This document shows positions 23,698-32,770 of a stretch of DNA of 64,000 nucleotides, in pieces. Position 1 is the stretch's first letter. Every line of letters starts with the position of its first letter. A model generated the notes under the pieces. The model did not search any database. It was not told where the DNA came from and saw only the letters and a list, made by a program, of their open reading frames with translations. The DNA is taken from NCBI RefSeq assembly GCF_036227225.1, contig NZ_CP109444.1, positions 10,707,501-10,771,500 on the forward strand. Direction: 5' to 3'. The position numbers and the translations under genes are program-made. Source of the DNA: Streptomyces sp. NBC_01478. GTDB taxonomy: Bacteria > Actinomycetota > Actinomycetes > Streptomycetales > Streptomycetaceae.

Positions 23698-25497
23698 GTG
23701 ACGGACCCAGGTCCCTCGAATTCCCCGACTTCCGCTCACCACTTCGAAGTGACCGACGAGCAGCTCAGCGCCGAGCTGAAGAAGTGGACGGGGACGACAC
23801 CCGCGTTGCAACCCGTGGGTGAACTGCTGGACCGGCACTGGGAAGCGGCCTTCGCCTATGCGCGGCTGTGCACCGACGGACCGCACCACGCCGGAATGCT
23901 CACCACGGCCGCTTTCACCCGGCTCTTCGGAGAATCCCTGCGGCAGTCCGGACCGACCGCGGCCTGGCGCCCCCAGGTGCTGGTCACCGTCCGCCGTATC
24001 GCCACGGAATGGGTCGCCGACCACCGGCAGGAAATGCTCCACCCCGATCTGCGCTGGTCCAACGGCGACATCGACCGCGTCGCGGCCCGACTGCTGCCGG
24101 TGCCCGAACGGCGGCTGATATCCCGGGCGTTCCAGCGGCTGCCCCAGTCGGCCCGCACGCTGCTGTGGCACATCGACGTCGAGTCCGAACCCTTCTCGGT
24201 GCCCGCCGGACTGCTGGGCATCGACGAGGAGGGCGCCGACATCGAACTCGGGCGCGCCCGCGGCCGGTTGCGCGAGGAGTGCCTCCAGGTCCACCGCGAA
24301 CTCGCCCAGGACGACGAGTGCATGCGCTACATCCGGCTGCTGGACGTCACCTTCCGGCGCGGCGGCGCGGAGGTCGACCCGGACCTCGCCATGCACCTCT
24401 CCGTCTGCAAGCACTGCCGGTACACCGCCGACCAGTTGAACCAGTTCAACGCCGGACTCGGCATCGCACTGGCCGAAGCGGTACTCGGCTGGGGCGCGCG
24501 GGCCTACATGGAGGTCAGGGCCGGCAGTCGCACGCTGCCCGCCGAGGTGTCGTCCGCCTCGACCGAACTCGCGGTGCGGTCCGGCCCGCGGCGCGGCGAA
24601 CTCAGAACGGCCCACAAGGCGCGCCGCCGGGTCCGCCGCCGCAATCTCTGCGTGGCGGTGCTGACCGTGAGCGGACTGGTCGTCCTGCCGCTCGTCCTGT
24701 GGTCGACCAGCGGTTCGGGCGGCGACAAGACCACCACCGAGAGCCAGGCCGCCGGCGCCTCCGGCACCGGCAAGGAGTCCGCCGACCCCTCCTGGGTCGG
24801 CAAGAACGACGCCACCACCCAGGGCACGCTCAGCGGCCGGCTGCACAACGTCGAGTCCGGCCTGTGCATCGGCGTCGCCGGCAACAAGCCCCTCCAGGGC
24901 ACCGAGGCCGAACTGCAGACCTGCTCCTCGGCGGCCGGCCAGCAGTGGTCCTACGAGACCGACGGACAACTGCGCAGCACCGCCGACCCCGGGCTGTGCC
25001 TCGACTCGCACCTCGCCTTCGAGGTGCAGCTCGCTCCCTGCACGAACACGTCGTCGGCGACCGCGAAGAACATCCGCTACGACTTCACGCTCCAGGGCAT
25101 CCTCGTCCCGCGCTGGAACCAGGACCTGGCGCTGACCCCCGCCTCCACCGACGGCGGCGGCGCGCTCGTGCTGAAGACACGGGCGGACGGCACCGCGCAG
25201 CGCTGGGTGTTCGACACCTCGAAGGCCGACCCGCAGATGCAGGTCGTCAACTGGGACACCGACAGCACCGACTCGCCGACCCCCACGACCAAGAAGGCCG
25301 CCCCGAAGGCGACGCCGACTCCGACGGCCACCCCCACTCCCACCCCGACCGCGTCGACCCCGCAGTCCACGCCGACGACGGCCGCTCCGACCGCCGACTA
25401 CTGCGACTACTACCCGTCGTACTGCTCCGGCGACGGCCAGGGCGGCTGGGGCGGCGGAAGCGGTGGCGGGTACGGCGGTGGCGGGCACGGCCGCTGA
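23698..25497 (+). CDS. Sigma-like / zinc anti-sigma motif / membrane / ricin lectin fusion protein
   Basis: 599 residues. Residues 20-200 resemble a degenerate ECF-sigma layout (RLFGESLRQSG, RVAARLLPVPERRLISRAFQRLPQSARTLLWHIDVESEPF). A zinc anti-sigma type motif H-x3-C-x2-C follows at 233-240 (HLSVCKHC). A membrane helix spans about 317-335. Outside it a ricin-type beta-trefoil (GLCIGVAGN, QQWSYETDGQLRS, GLCLDSHL, AQRWVF) leads to a Thr/Pro linker and a Gly-rich tail with Cys. GTG at 23698 follows CTGGAGGA at 8 bases. A diverged paralog lies at 44775-46418. A lectin-gated envelope sensor is inferred; whether the sigma-like part binds RNA polymerase is unknown. Confidence 0.82.
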   Translation: MTDPGPSNSPTSAHHFEVTDEQLSAELKKWTGTTPALQPVGELLDRHWEAAFAYARLCTDGPHHAGMLTTAAFTRLFGESLRQSGPTAAWRPQVLVTVRRIATEWVADHRQEMLHPDLRWSNGDIDRVAARLLPVPERRLISRAFQRLPQSARTLLWHIDVESEPFSVPAGLLGIDEEGADIELGRARGRLREECLQVHRELAQDDECMRYIRLLDVTFRRGGAEVDPDLAMHLSVCKHCRYTADQLNQFNAGLGIALAEAVLGWGARAYMEVRAGSRTLPAEVSSASTELAVRSGPRRGELRTAHKARRRVRRRNLCVAVLTVSGLVVLPLVLWSTSGSGGDKTTTESQAAGASGTGKESADPSWVGKNDATTQGTLSGRLHNVESGLCIGVAGNKPLQGTEAELQTCSSAAGQQWSYETDGQLRSTADPGLCLDSHLAFEVQLAPCTNTSSATAKNIRYDFTLQGILVPRWNQDLALTPASTDGGGALVLKTRADGTAQRWVFDTSKADPQMQVVNWDTDSTDSPTPTTKKAAPKATPTPTATPTPTPTASTPQSTPTTAAPTADYCDYYPSYCSGDGQGGWGGGSGGGYGGGGHGR

Positions 25498-25500
25498 GCC

Positions 25501-25986
25501 TCAGTGCGGCGGTGGCGGCGGCAGGGTCGAGATGCCCGGCGCCGCCTCCGGCCACACCAGCAGCACCGGACAGGGCGCGTGATCGACGGCGAACCGTACG
25601 GCCGGCCCGAGACTGTGCGGGCCGAGCCGGGCCCGGTCGCCGTCGCGGGCCAGCACCAGCAGATCGGCGTCCCCGGCGGCGGCCACCACCTCACGCTCGA
25701 CCCGCCCGGCCCGCTCCGTCCGGGTGCACGGCCGCCCCAGTCGCTCGGCCGCCGCGTCGAGCAGTTCCGCTGCCGACGTGCTGCCGAGATCCTCCAGCCG
25801 CGTCCCGGGATCACGCTTCGGCCCACCCCGGCCGAGCAGCCCGGCGAACGCTCCGTGCGCGATCTCGGGCACATCCGGCCCGCTCACATGCAGCAGCACC
25901 ACCTCGGCATCGTCCGGCGCATGCGTCCGTACGGCGTCCACACAGGCGGGCCAGGTGCCCTCGACCAGCCAGGCGATCACACGCAT
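25501..25986 (-). CDS. Universal stress protein family protein
   Basis: 161 residues with the UspA-type fold: an N-terminal strand MRVIAWLVEGTW, a central helix pair and the C-terminal DADLLVLARDGDRARLGPHSLGPAVRFAVDHAPCPVLLVW. The nucleotide-binding G-x2-G-x9-G-S/T motif is only partly kept (GDRARLGPHSLG), so ATP binding is uncertain. It follows the SLC13-type transporter gene by 16 bases on the same strand, so it may modulate that transporter. Confidence 0.82.
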   Translation of the reverse strand: MRVIAWLVEGTWPACVDAVRTHAPDDAEVVLLHVSGPDVPEIAHGAFAGLLGRGGPKRDPGTRLEDLGSTSAAELLDAAAERLGRPCTRTERAGRVEREVVAAAGDADLLVLARDGDRARLGPHSLGPAVRFAVDHAPCPVLLVWPEAAPGISTLPPPPPH

Positions 25987-26002
25987 TCGGCCTCCCTCGG
26001 TG

Positions 26003-27253
26003 TCAGAGAACCTGGAGCGACACCCACAGTGCCACCACCGCCGGGACGAGCGCCGACGGCACGGCGAGCAGCCCCAGCTTCGTGAACTCCTTGAGATCCA
26101 CGCCGTGTTCGTGCTGATGCACGATCCGCCGCCACAGCAGCGTCGCGAGCGAACCGGCGTAGGTCAGGTTCGGCCCGATGTTCACCCCGAGCAGCACGGC
26201 GAGCACGGCCCCGGGCCCGGACTGCGCGGTCAACGGCAGCAGGACCAGCACCGCCGGCAGATTGTTGATCAGATTCGCCAGTACGGCGGCCAGCGCGGCG
26301 ATCCCGAGGAGCGCCGCGATGCCGGTCCCGCCGGGCAGCAGATGCCCGAGCGCGTCCGAGAGACCGTTGTCCACCACCGCCCGCACCACGATCCCGAGCG
26401 CCAGCACGAACGCCAGGAAGGACGGGGCGGCGGCCCGTACGACGGTGAGCGGGGTCGCCTGCCGCCGTAGCAGCGCCCGGCCGGCGAGGACGAGTGCCCC
26501 CGCCAGTGCGGCCCACGCCGGATCGACGCCGACCGCCGAGGTCAGCACGAACCCGGCCAGCGTGCAGGCCACGGTCGCCAGCGCGAACACCGGCAGCTCG
26601 GGCTTGGTGCCGGACGTGGGCGAGGGCGCCGCCGCGGCGAGGTCGCGGGCGAAGAACTTCCGGAACACCAGGTACTCGGCGCCGATCGCGACCAGCCAGG
26701 GCAGCACCATCAGCCCGGCGAACCGGGTGAAGCTCAGGCCGCTCGCCGCGAACGCGAGGAGGTTCGTGAGGTTGGAGACCGGCAGCAGCAGGGAGGCGGT
26801 GTTCGAGAGGTGCGTGCACGCGTAGACGTGCGGCTTGGGACGCACCCCCATCCGGGACGCCGTCGCGAACACCACCGGCGTCAGCAGCACGATGGTGGCG
26901 TCCAGACTCAGGACCGCCGTGATCGCCGAGGCCAGCGCGAACACCGCCGTCAGCAGCCGGCTCGGACTGCCCTTCGCCCACTCGGCCATCCACGCCCCGC
27001 AGGCCCGGAACAGCCCCTCCACATCGCAGAAGTGGGCCAGCACGAGCACTGCGGCGAGGAACCCGACCACCGGCCCGAGCTGCTCGGCCTCCGCCCGCGC
27101 GTGGTCGAGCGAGATCGCCCCGGTGGCCACGGCGACCCCGGCGGCCGGGACCGCCATGACCGCCTCCGGCCACCCGAAGGGCCGGACCACGGCCCACACG
27201 AGGACGGCGACGAGCAGGACGACGGACAGGGTTTCGGCGAGCGGGGTGTTCAG
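26003..27253 (-). CDS. SLC13/ArsB-type anion transporter, probable CTG start
   Basis: About 416 residues with 11-12 hydrophobic segments and two repeated halves, each with an Asn/Thr-containing hairpin (THLSNTASLLLPVSNLTNLL and LANLINNLPAVLVLLPL), as in the ion-transporter superfamily that includes ArsB and citrate carriers. The first membrane helix begins upstream of the first GTG (27199). The best start is CTG at 27253: TCCTCC at 27261-27266 is a GGAGGA ribosome site 7 bases away, and the frame reads NTPLAETLSVVLLVAVLVW. Operon with the stress protein. The substrate is unknown. Confidence 0.8.
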   Translation of the reverse strand: MNTPLAETLSVVLLVAVLVWAVVRPFGWPEAVMAVPAAGVAVATGAISLDHARAEAEQLGPVVGFLAAVLVLAHFCDVEGLFRACGAWMAEWAKGSPSRLLTAVFALASAITAVLSLDATIVLLTPVVFATASRMGVRPKPHVYACTHLSNTASLLLPVSNLTNLLAFAASGLSFTRFAGLMVLPWLVAIGAEYLVFRKFFARDLAAAAPSPTSGTKPELPVFALATVACTLAGFVLTSAVGVDPAWAALAGALVLAGRALLRRQATPLTVVRAAAPSFLAFVLALGIVVRAVVDNGLSDALGHLLPGGTGIAALLGIAALAAVLANLINNLPAVLVLLPLTAQSGPGAVLAVLLGVNIGPNLTYAGSLATLLWRRIVHQHEHGVDLKEFTKLGLLAVPSALVPAVVALWVSLQVL

Positions 27254-27323
27254 GGGACGGTCCTCCGGGACGCGGGACGTGGTGCCCGCCCCATGTAACC
27301 AGGCCGCCGCGCGCAGCCCGTGC

Positions 27324-28028
27324 TCAGGCGCCCGTACCCGCGCTGAACACCGTCAGTCGCACCGAGGACGCATTGCCCGACACCGGCACCGCGCCGTTCG
27401 TCCACGTCACCTTCAGCGGGTCCTTCTCGTCGGGCGGGGTCACCACCAGCGTGGTGGGGGTGGCCGTCTTCGCCCCGCTGACCTCGGGGTTGGAGAAGGT
27501 CAGGCCGGCCCAGGCGCTCTGGCCCGGCTTCAGCGTGACGGTGGTGACCGTACCGCCCGACTCGCGCACGGGGTTCGCCCCCAACTGCGTGCCGGACGCG
27601 TTCACGAACGCGGCGCCGGGAAAGCCGCGGACCGTGCAGGTACGGCCGGACGTGTTGGTGAGGACGATCGGGAAGTTCTCCTGCCCGGCGCCCGGGTCGT
27701 TGCCGCCCACGTTCGCCCGCAGCTCGGAGGTGTGGCACCGGCTGCTGCCGGAGGTCGAGGTGGTGGACGTGGAGGAACCCGACGAGGTAGAGGTCGATGT
27801 CGACGTCGAGTCCGAACCGGTGGCGGTGTCACTGCCGCTCGACGAGGTGACCGGCGTGCCCGACCCGTCGGTCGAGGGGTCACCGCCCGCCGGCGCGGCC
27901 GTACCCGACTGGGTCTGCGGGCTGCTCACCGTGCCGCTGCCGTCGCCGCAGGCCGTCGTCAGGCCCAGCACGGCGACCGCGCTCACGAGCAGCGCGGCCC
28001 GGCGCAGGGACGGGGACGTGTTCGCCAT
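27324..28028 (-). CDS. DUF4232 lipoprotein
   Basis: 234 residues. The signal peptide ends in a lipobox (LTTAC), followed by a long Ser/Thr/Gly linker. The C-terminal 130 residues match the DUF4232 domain (CHTSELRANVG, NFPIVLTNTSGRTCTVRGFPGAAFV, WAGLTFSN, and a conserved C..C pair), a beta-sandwich found on actinobacterial surfaces without a known role. CAGGAG precedes the ATG at good spacing. It is downstream of the kinase gene on the same strand, separated by a hairpin. Confidence 0.88.
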   Translation of the reverse strand: MANTSPSLRRAALLVSAVAVLGLTTACGDGSGTVSSPQTQSGTAAPAGGDPSTDGSGTPVTSSSGSDTATGSDSTSTSTSTSSGSSTSTTSTSGSSRCHTSELRANVGGNDPGAGQENFPIVLTNTSGRTCTVRGFPGAAFVNASGTQLGANPVRESGGTVTTVTLKPGQSAWAGLTFSNPEVSGAKTATPTTLVVTPPDEKDPLKVTWTNGAVPVSGNASSVRLTVFSAGTGA

Positions 28029-28115
28029 CTTCGACACTCCTGGAAGTTCACCGCACAGCGCCTCGCGCGCCGTCACAGTGGTCCGATGCGCGTGCGCGCC
28101 GAAAGGTTCGCGGGA

Positions 28116-28137
28116 CCGCCGGAGTTTTTTCCGGCGG
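28116..28137 (-). terminator. Hairpin between kinase and DUF4232 genes
   Basis: CCGCCGGA (28116-28123) and TCCGGCGG (28130-28137) form a perfect 8-bp stem around GTTTTT. It lies 27 bases past the kinase stop and probably reduces read-through into the lipoprotein gene. Confidence 0.55.
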
Positions 28138-28164
28138 CGACTCCGACAGTAGTTCCGACCGTGA

Positions 28165-29535
28165 TCAGGTGACCCGCAGCGAGCGGAGTACGCGGGTGGT
28201 CGCGTCGCCGCTGTGCTGCCGGATCTGGACGTAGACCTGGGGCTGCGCGGTGCCGCCGACCAGGTGGAGCGCGGTCTCCGAGAGGGTGCCGGTGCCGCCC
28301 GAGCAGTCGCTCCAGGTGCGGATCGTGCCGCGCCAGGTCGCACTCGAGTAGGCGTGGCTGCCGTCGTAGTGACAGCCGGAGTGGGCGATGGCGTTCACCT
28401 CGGTCGTCACGCTGCCGTGTTCGCTCAGGCCGATGAACACGCCGTTCACGTCCGCCGAGAGGTCCTGCCACTGCGCCAGGGCGTCGGCGACGGCAAGCCC
28501 CGGCTCCTGCCCGGACTGCAGACCGAGGGCCTGCGGATTCCAGCCCGAGTCACGCAGTTGACGGCCCCAGGCGGCGGGCACCTCCACCGCCACCCGGCCG
28601 GTGCCGTCCTTGACCTCCAGCTCTGAACTCCCGGACGACGACGGCAGGTTCAGCACCAGGGCGCCCGCCCCGGCGGCCACCACGACGAACAGAACCGCCA
28701 TCAGCGCGACTCCCCGGTGCCGGCTGTGCGGCTTGTGCGCCGGGATCTCGGCGGCCAGTCGCTCCAGCTCCTCCGCGAACGCCCGCGCCGTCGGCCAGCG
28801 CCGCTCCCGGTCCGGCTCCAGCGCGCGCAACAGGGCCCGCTGGACCTCGGGGGACACGTCCCCCCGCAGCCGGTCCGGCCGTACGACCTGTCCGGGCGCC
28901 CCGGGAACGGTGCCGGTGAGCAGCTCGTAGCCGACCGCGCCCAGGCTGTACACATCGGCACGCTCGTCGATGCCCGAGCCGGGCTGCGCCTGCTCCGGGG
29001 GCTGATAGCCCGCCGAACCCGCGGCCAGGGTGAGTCCCGAGGCGTTCGCCAGGCTCTTGGCCAGGCCCAGGTCGGCGAGCAGGACCCGGCCGGTGCCGTC
29101 CGGGGTGGTGCGCAGCAGCACGTTGGTCGGCTTGATGTCCCGGTGGACGATGCCCGCCTTGTGCAGCGCGGCCGCGCCCCGGGCGGCCAGCGCGGTCAGC
29201 CGCAGCACTTCGGAGACGGGCAGCGGACCCGCGGTGAGCAGATCGGCGAGGGTGCCGGCGTCGGCGTACTCCATGACGAAGTACGGCCGTCCGTCCGGCA
29301 GTTCACCGATGTCGTAGACCTGCACCACCCGGTTCGAGTCGGCCCTGCGCAACAGCCGGGCCTCGGACAGGAAGCGGTCGACGATGTCGAGGCGGTGCGC
29401 CCAGTTGTCGGCGAGGACCTTCACGGCCACCGGGGCTTCGAGCACGTCGTCGTGCGCGAGCCAGACCGTGCCGAACGCGCCGGTGCCCAGGCGGCGTTCG
29501 AGTCTGTAGCGGCCGATCTGTTCGACGAAGTGCAT
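28165..29535 (-). CDS. Membrane Ser/Thr protein kinase (PknB type)
   Basis: 456 residues. Kinase motifs are in order: G-loop LGTGAFGTV (16-24), VAVK Lys39, HRD at 131-133 within HRDIKPTN, then DLG at 155-157 where DFG is usual, and a GTPE-equivalent (GSAGYQPPEQ). A single membrane helix spans about 275-297, followed by a 155-residue extracellular part with a Cys pair (HSGCHY, SDCSGG). It should sense an external cue and phosphorylate cytoplasmic targets. ATG at 29535; the ribosome site is weak. Divergent from an ECF sigma gene. Confidence 0.92.
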   Translation of the reverse strand: MHFVEQIGRYRLERRLGTGAFGTVWLAHDDVLEAPVAVKVLADNWAHRLDIVDRFLSEARLLRRADSNRVVQVYDIGELPDGRPYFVMEYADAGTLADLLTAGPLPVSEVLRLTALAARGAAALHKAGIVHRDIKPTNVLLRTTPDGTGRVLLADLGLAKSLANASGLTLAAGSAGYQPPEQAQPGSGIDERADVYSLGAVGYELLTGTVPGAPGQVVRPDRLRGDVSPEVQRALLRALEPDRERRWPTARAFAEELERLAAEIPAHKPHSRHRGVALMAVLFVVVAAGAGALVLNLPSSSGSSELEVKDGTGRVAVEVPAAWGRQLRDSGWNPQALGLQSGQEPGLAVADALAQWQDLSADVNGVFIGLSEHGSVTTEVNAIAHSGCHYDGSHAYSSATWRGTIRTWSDCSGGTGTLSETALHLVGGTAQPQVYVQIRQHSGDATTRVLRSLRVT

Positions 29536-29581
29536 GCGACTATCATGCCTGCTCGTAGACCGAGGCGGAGGAGTGGATCCA

Positions 29582-30124
29582 GTGCGGGACACGGTGCGGA
29601 CCGAGGAACTGGCGCGGCGGGCCGCGGCCGGTGACACGGGTGCCCTGGACGAGCTGCTGCGGTCGATCGGACCCGAGGTCCTGCGGCGGTGCGGGCGCTT
29701 CCTGCCGTGCCGCGAGGACGCCGAGGAAGCGGCGCAGGACGTACTGATGCAAGTCGCCCGGAAGATCGGCACGTTCGAGGGCCGCAGCCTCTTCAGCACC
29801 TGGCTCTACACGGTGGTCGCCAACGGCTCGCGGCAGAAGTACCGCGAACTGAAGCGGCGGGCCGCCGAGCAGCCGGCCGTGATCGATGTCTCACAGCACG
29901 TCGACCCGCGCACCACGAGTGTGATCGCCGGGTCGAAGATCGACCTCCTGGAGGCGCTGGAGCGCCTTGAGCGGGAGCAGCCGCACCTGGTCGCGCCGCT
30001 GGTCTACCGGGACATCTGCAACCTGGAGTACGCCGACATCGCCGAGCGCCTCGGCATCCCGCTCGGCACGCTCAAGTCCCGGCTGCACGAGGCCCGCCGC
30101 CAGGTCAGGCCCTGGCTGGTCTGA
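29582..30124 (+). CDS. ECF-family RNA polymerase sigma factor
   Basis: 180 residues. Region 2 reads CREDAEEAAQDVLMQVARKIGTFEGRSLFSTWLYTVVANGSR and region 4 reads LVYRDICNLEYADIAERLGIPLGTLKSRLHEARRQVRPWL, the canonical ECF layout. GTG at 29582 is 8 bases from GGAGGAG; GTG at 29573 is the alternative. No anti-sigma gene adjoins it. The divergent Ser/Thr kinase is the likely control partner, a pairing seen in kinase-activated ECF systems. Confidence 0.92.
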   Translation: MRDTVRTEELARRAAAGDTGALDELLRSIGPEVLRRCGRFLPCREDAEEAAQDVLMQVARKIGTFEGRSLFSTWLYTVVANGSRQKYRELKRRAAEQPAVIDVSQHVDPRTTSVIAGSKIDLLEALERLEREQPHLVAPLVYRDICNLEYADIAERLGIPLGTLKSRLHEARRQVRPWLV

Positions 30125-30137
30125 CCTCTCCCGACGA

Positions 30138-32513
30138 TCAGCTCTCCTCGAGCAGCGACAGCTCGGCCCAGATCGTCTTGCCGTCGGTCGTGTGCCGGCT
30201 GCCCCAGCGCTGGGTGAGCTGCGCGACGAGCAGCAGTCCGCGCCCGCCCTCGTCCCAGGTCTTGGCGCGGCGCAGGTGCGGGGCCGTGTGGTTGGTGTCG
30301 GAGACCTCGCAGATCAGCGTGGACGCGTCGTGGATCAGCCGGAGCCGGATGGGGTGCGCGCCGTAGCGGATGGCGTTGGTGACCAGCTCGCTCACCACCA
30401 GCTCGGCGGTGAACCCGGCCTCGCTCAGATTCCAGTCGTCGAGCTGTTCGACGACCTTTTTGCGGATCGGCGCGACGAGCGAGGGATCGGCCGGGATGTC
30501 CCAGGTCGATACCTGCTCGGCGGGCAGCCCCTGGGTGCGGGCCAGCAGCAGCGCCACGTCGTCGGCGGCACCGCCCGGCGGGAGCACGGCGTGCAGGATG
30601 CGGTCGCAGGTCTCGTCCAGGGAGTCCGAGGGGGCGTACAGGGCGTCGAACAGCAGCCGTTGACTGTCGTCGAGGTCCCGGTCGCGGTTCTCGATCAGCC
30701 CGTCGGTGTACAGCGCGAGCACGGTGCCCTCGGGCAGCTCGAACTCGGCCGACTCGAAAGGGAGTCCGCCGAGGCCGAGCGGCGGCCCGGCGGGCAGGTC
30801 GACGGGCTCGGGCGGGCCGCCCGGCCGGATCATGACCGGCGGCGGATGCCCGGCGCGGGCCAGCGTGCAGCGCCGGGACACCGGGTCGTACACCGCGTAC
30901 AGGCAGGTCGCGCCGACCTCCCCGGGACTGCCGTCGCCGCCGGCCTCCGCGGACAGCCGTACGACGAGGTCGTCGAGGTGGGTCAGCAACTCGTCCGGGG
31001 CCAGGTCGATGTCGGCGAGGGTGCGGACGGCCGTGCGCAGCCGGCCCATCGTGGCGGAGGCCTGGATGCCGTGGCCCACGACGTCACCGACGACCATGGC
31101 GACCCGCATCCCGGACAGCGGGATCACGTCGAACCAGTCGCCGCCCACCCCCGCGCGCGCCGCCGGCAGATAGCGCGAGGCGGCCTCCAGGGCTGCCGTG
31201 CGCGGCAGTTTGCGGGGGAGCAGGCTGCGCTGGAGAGCGAGCGCGGTCTCCCGTTCGCGGGAGAAGCGGCGGGCGTTGTCGATACAGACGGCGGCGCGGG
31301 CCGTGACCTCCTCGGCCAGCAGGACGTCGTCGTCGGCGAACGGGTCGATGCGCCGGTACCGGGTGAGGACCGCCACGCCGAGGGTGACGCCGCGGGCCTG
31401 GATCGGTACGGCCATCGAGGAGTGGATGCCGTACTCCTCGACGCGCTTGGCGCGGGTCCTGTCCCAGGCGAGCCAGAGTTCGAGGGCCCGGCCCGAGGCG
31501 ACGAGCGTGCGGCCCGCGACCAGCGCGTCGGCCTGCGGGGACTGCTCGGGATACACATTGAGCTGGCCCTGCTTGGCGACGGCCTCGGGGCTGCCCTGCT
31601 GCACCGACTGGTGGGCGGCCCGGCGCAGTCTGATCGGCGCGATGATCGACGCCGGGGGCTCGCCGCCGTGCTCCTGCGGGTCCAGCAGGTCGATGCTGAC
31701 GAAGTCGGCGAGCGCCGGCACACAGACATCCGCGAGCTCTTGGGCCGTACGGGTGACGTCGAGGGTGGTGCCGATGCGGACGCTCGCCTCGTTGACGAGT
31801 TGCAGCCGCTCCCGCGCCAGGTAGTTCTCGGTGAAGTCGTGCGCGGCCAGACACACGCCCCGCACCCGCCCCTCGGCGTCGGTGATCGGCGCCATCCGGG
31901 CCAGCCAGGCGTGTGCGACGTCCTCGCCGCCGGTGCGCATGTAGATCTGGAAGTCCTGGGCGGTGCCGGAGGTGAGCACGCGCAGCATGTACTGCTCCAG
32001 CTCCGCGCTCTGCGCCTTGCCGCCGATCTCGGTGATCCGCAGCCCCTGGATGCGCTCCTCGGGCAGACCGATGACCTCGCCCATCGCGTCGTTGACCCGG
32101 CTCAGCCGCAGCCGCTCGTCGTAGACCGCGATGGCACACGGCGACTGGGTGAGCGCGGCGGTGGCGAGGGGGTCCTCGGCGGCGCGCGGGCCGCCGCCCT
32201 CCAAGGGCGTCACCACGAGCCAGTTGCCCGGGCCGCCGTCCCGGGGGCGCCGGTGGTGGGCCAGCAGCCAGACGGTCACGGTGTGGCCGTCGCGGTGGCG
32301 CAACGCGACCGTGCCGTCCCAGCGGGCACCTGTGAGCTCGGGCCGCGCCTCGGCGGTGTCGGCCAGCAGCCGCACGGCCGGGTGGCCCACGACCTCGTCC
32401 GCGGTGTGGCCGAGGAGCCGCCGGGCCCCGTCGTTCCACTCCACCAGAGTGCCCGCGTCGTCGATGACAACCCGCGCCGTCGCGGCATCGTCGAACGGGT
32501 AGACCGGTCTCAT
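30138..32513 (-). CDS. PAS-PAS-GAF-SpoIIE phosphatase with C-terminal ATPase
   Basis: 791 residues in clear modules: a PAS domain (1-110), a second PAS (about 130-240), a GAF domain (about 255-420), a PP2C/SpoIIE phosphatase (about 430-650, with GVGGDWFDVIPL and VVGDVVGHGIQAS as metal-binding motifs, and GGAADDVALLLAR) and a HATPase_c anti-sigma kinase-like domain (ELVTNAIRYGAHP ... DEGGRGLLLVAQL). It should dephosphorylate STAS anti-anti-sigma proteins and also phosphorylate them, a two-way partner switch. ATG at 32513 follows GGAG at 8 bases. A STAS gene lies at 52131. Confidence 0.93.
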   Translation of the reverse strand: MRPVYPFDDAATARVVIDDAGTLVEWNDGARRLLGHTADEVVGHPAVRLLADTAEARPELTGARWDGTVALRHRDGHTVTVWLLAHHRRPRDGGPGNWLVVTPLEGGGPRAAEDPLATAALTQSPCAIAVYDERLRLSRVNDAMGEVIGLPEERIQGLRITEIGGKAQSAELEQYMLRVLTSGTAQDFQIYMRTGGEDVAHAWLARMAPITDAEGRVRGVCLAAHDFTENYLARERLQLVNEASVRIGTTLDVTRTAQELADVCVPALADFVSIDLLDPQEHGGEPPASIIAPIRLRRAAHQSVQQGSPEAVAKQGQLNVYPEQSPQADALVAGRTLVASGRALELWLAWDRTRAKRVEEYGIHSSMAVPIQARGVTLGVAVLTRYRRIDPFADDDVLLAEEVTARAAVCIDNARRFSRERETALALQRSLLPRKLPRTAALEAASRYLPAARAGVGGDWFDVIPLSGMRVAMVVGDVVGHGIQASATMGRLRTAVRTLADIDLAPDELLTHLDDLVVRLSAEAGGDGSPGEVGATCLYAVYDPVSRRCTLARAGHPPPVMIRPGGPPEPVDLPAGPPLGLGGLPFESAEFELPEGTVLALYTDGLIENRDRDLDDSQRLLFDALYAPSDSLDETCDRILHAVLPPGGAADDVALLLARTQGLPAEQVSTWDIPADPSLVAPIRKKVVEQLDDWNLSEAGFTAELVVSELVTNAIRYGAHPIRLRLIHDASTLICEVSDTNHTAPHLRRAKTWDEGGRGLLLVAQLTQRWGSRHTTDGKTIWAELSLLEES

Positions 32514-32770
32514 CGTCGCCACTCCATTGCGCGCACTCACAGTGAACAGACACGTCACTTGCGTTCCAGCCTAGTGCGTCACCGTCCCGCGCGGACGAGA
32601 ACCCCCAGGGCGGTGAGCTCGCGGTGGCCAAGGGGGAAAACCGGCCGAAGCGGGACACCGGACGGCTGTCCGTCGCCGCACCCTTGACGCCCCCGCGTGG
32701 CACCCCGTCAGAATCTGTTCGGTCACGATCAGTTGTGAGTACTTCTGGGCCCTACTGAGGGAGAGCCGCC

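Noticed and set aside
29967..32687. A 906-residue open frame opposite the SpoIIE phosphatase gene
   Set aside because: No domain is readable; the minus strand holds PAS, GAF, PP2C and ATPase motifs in order.
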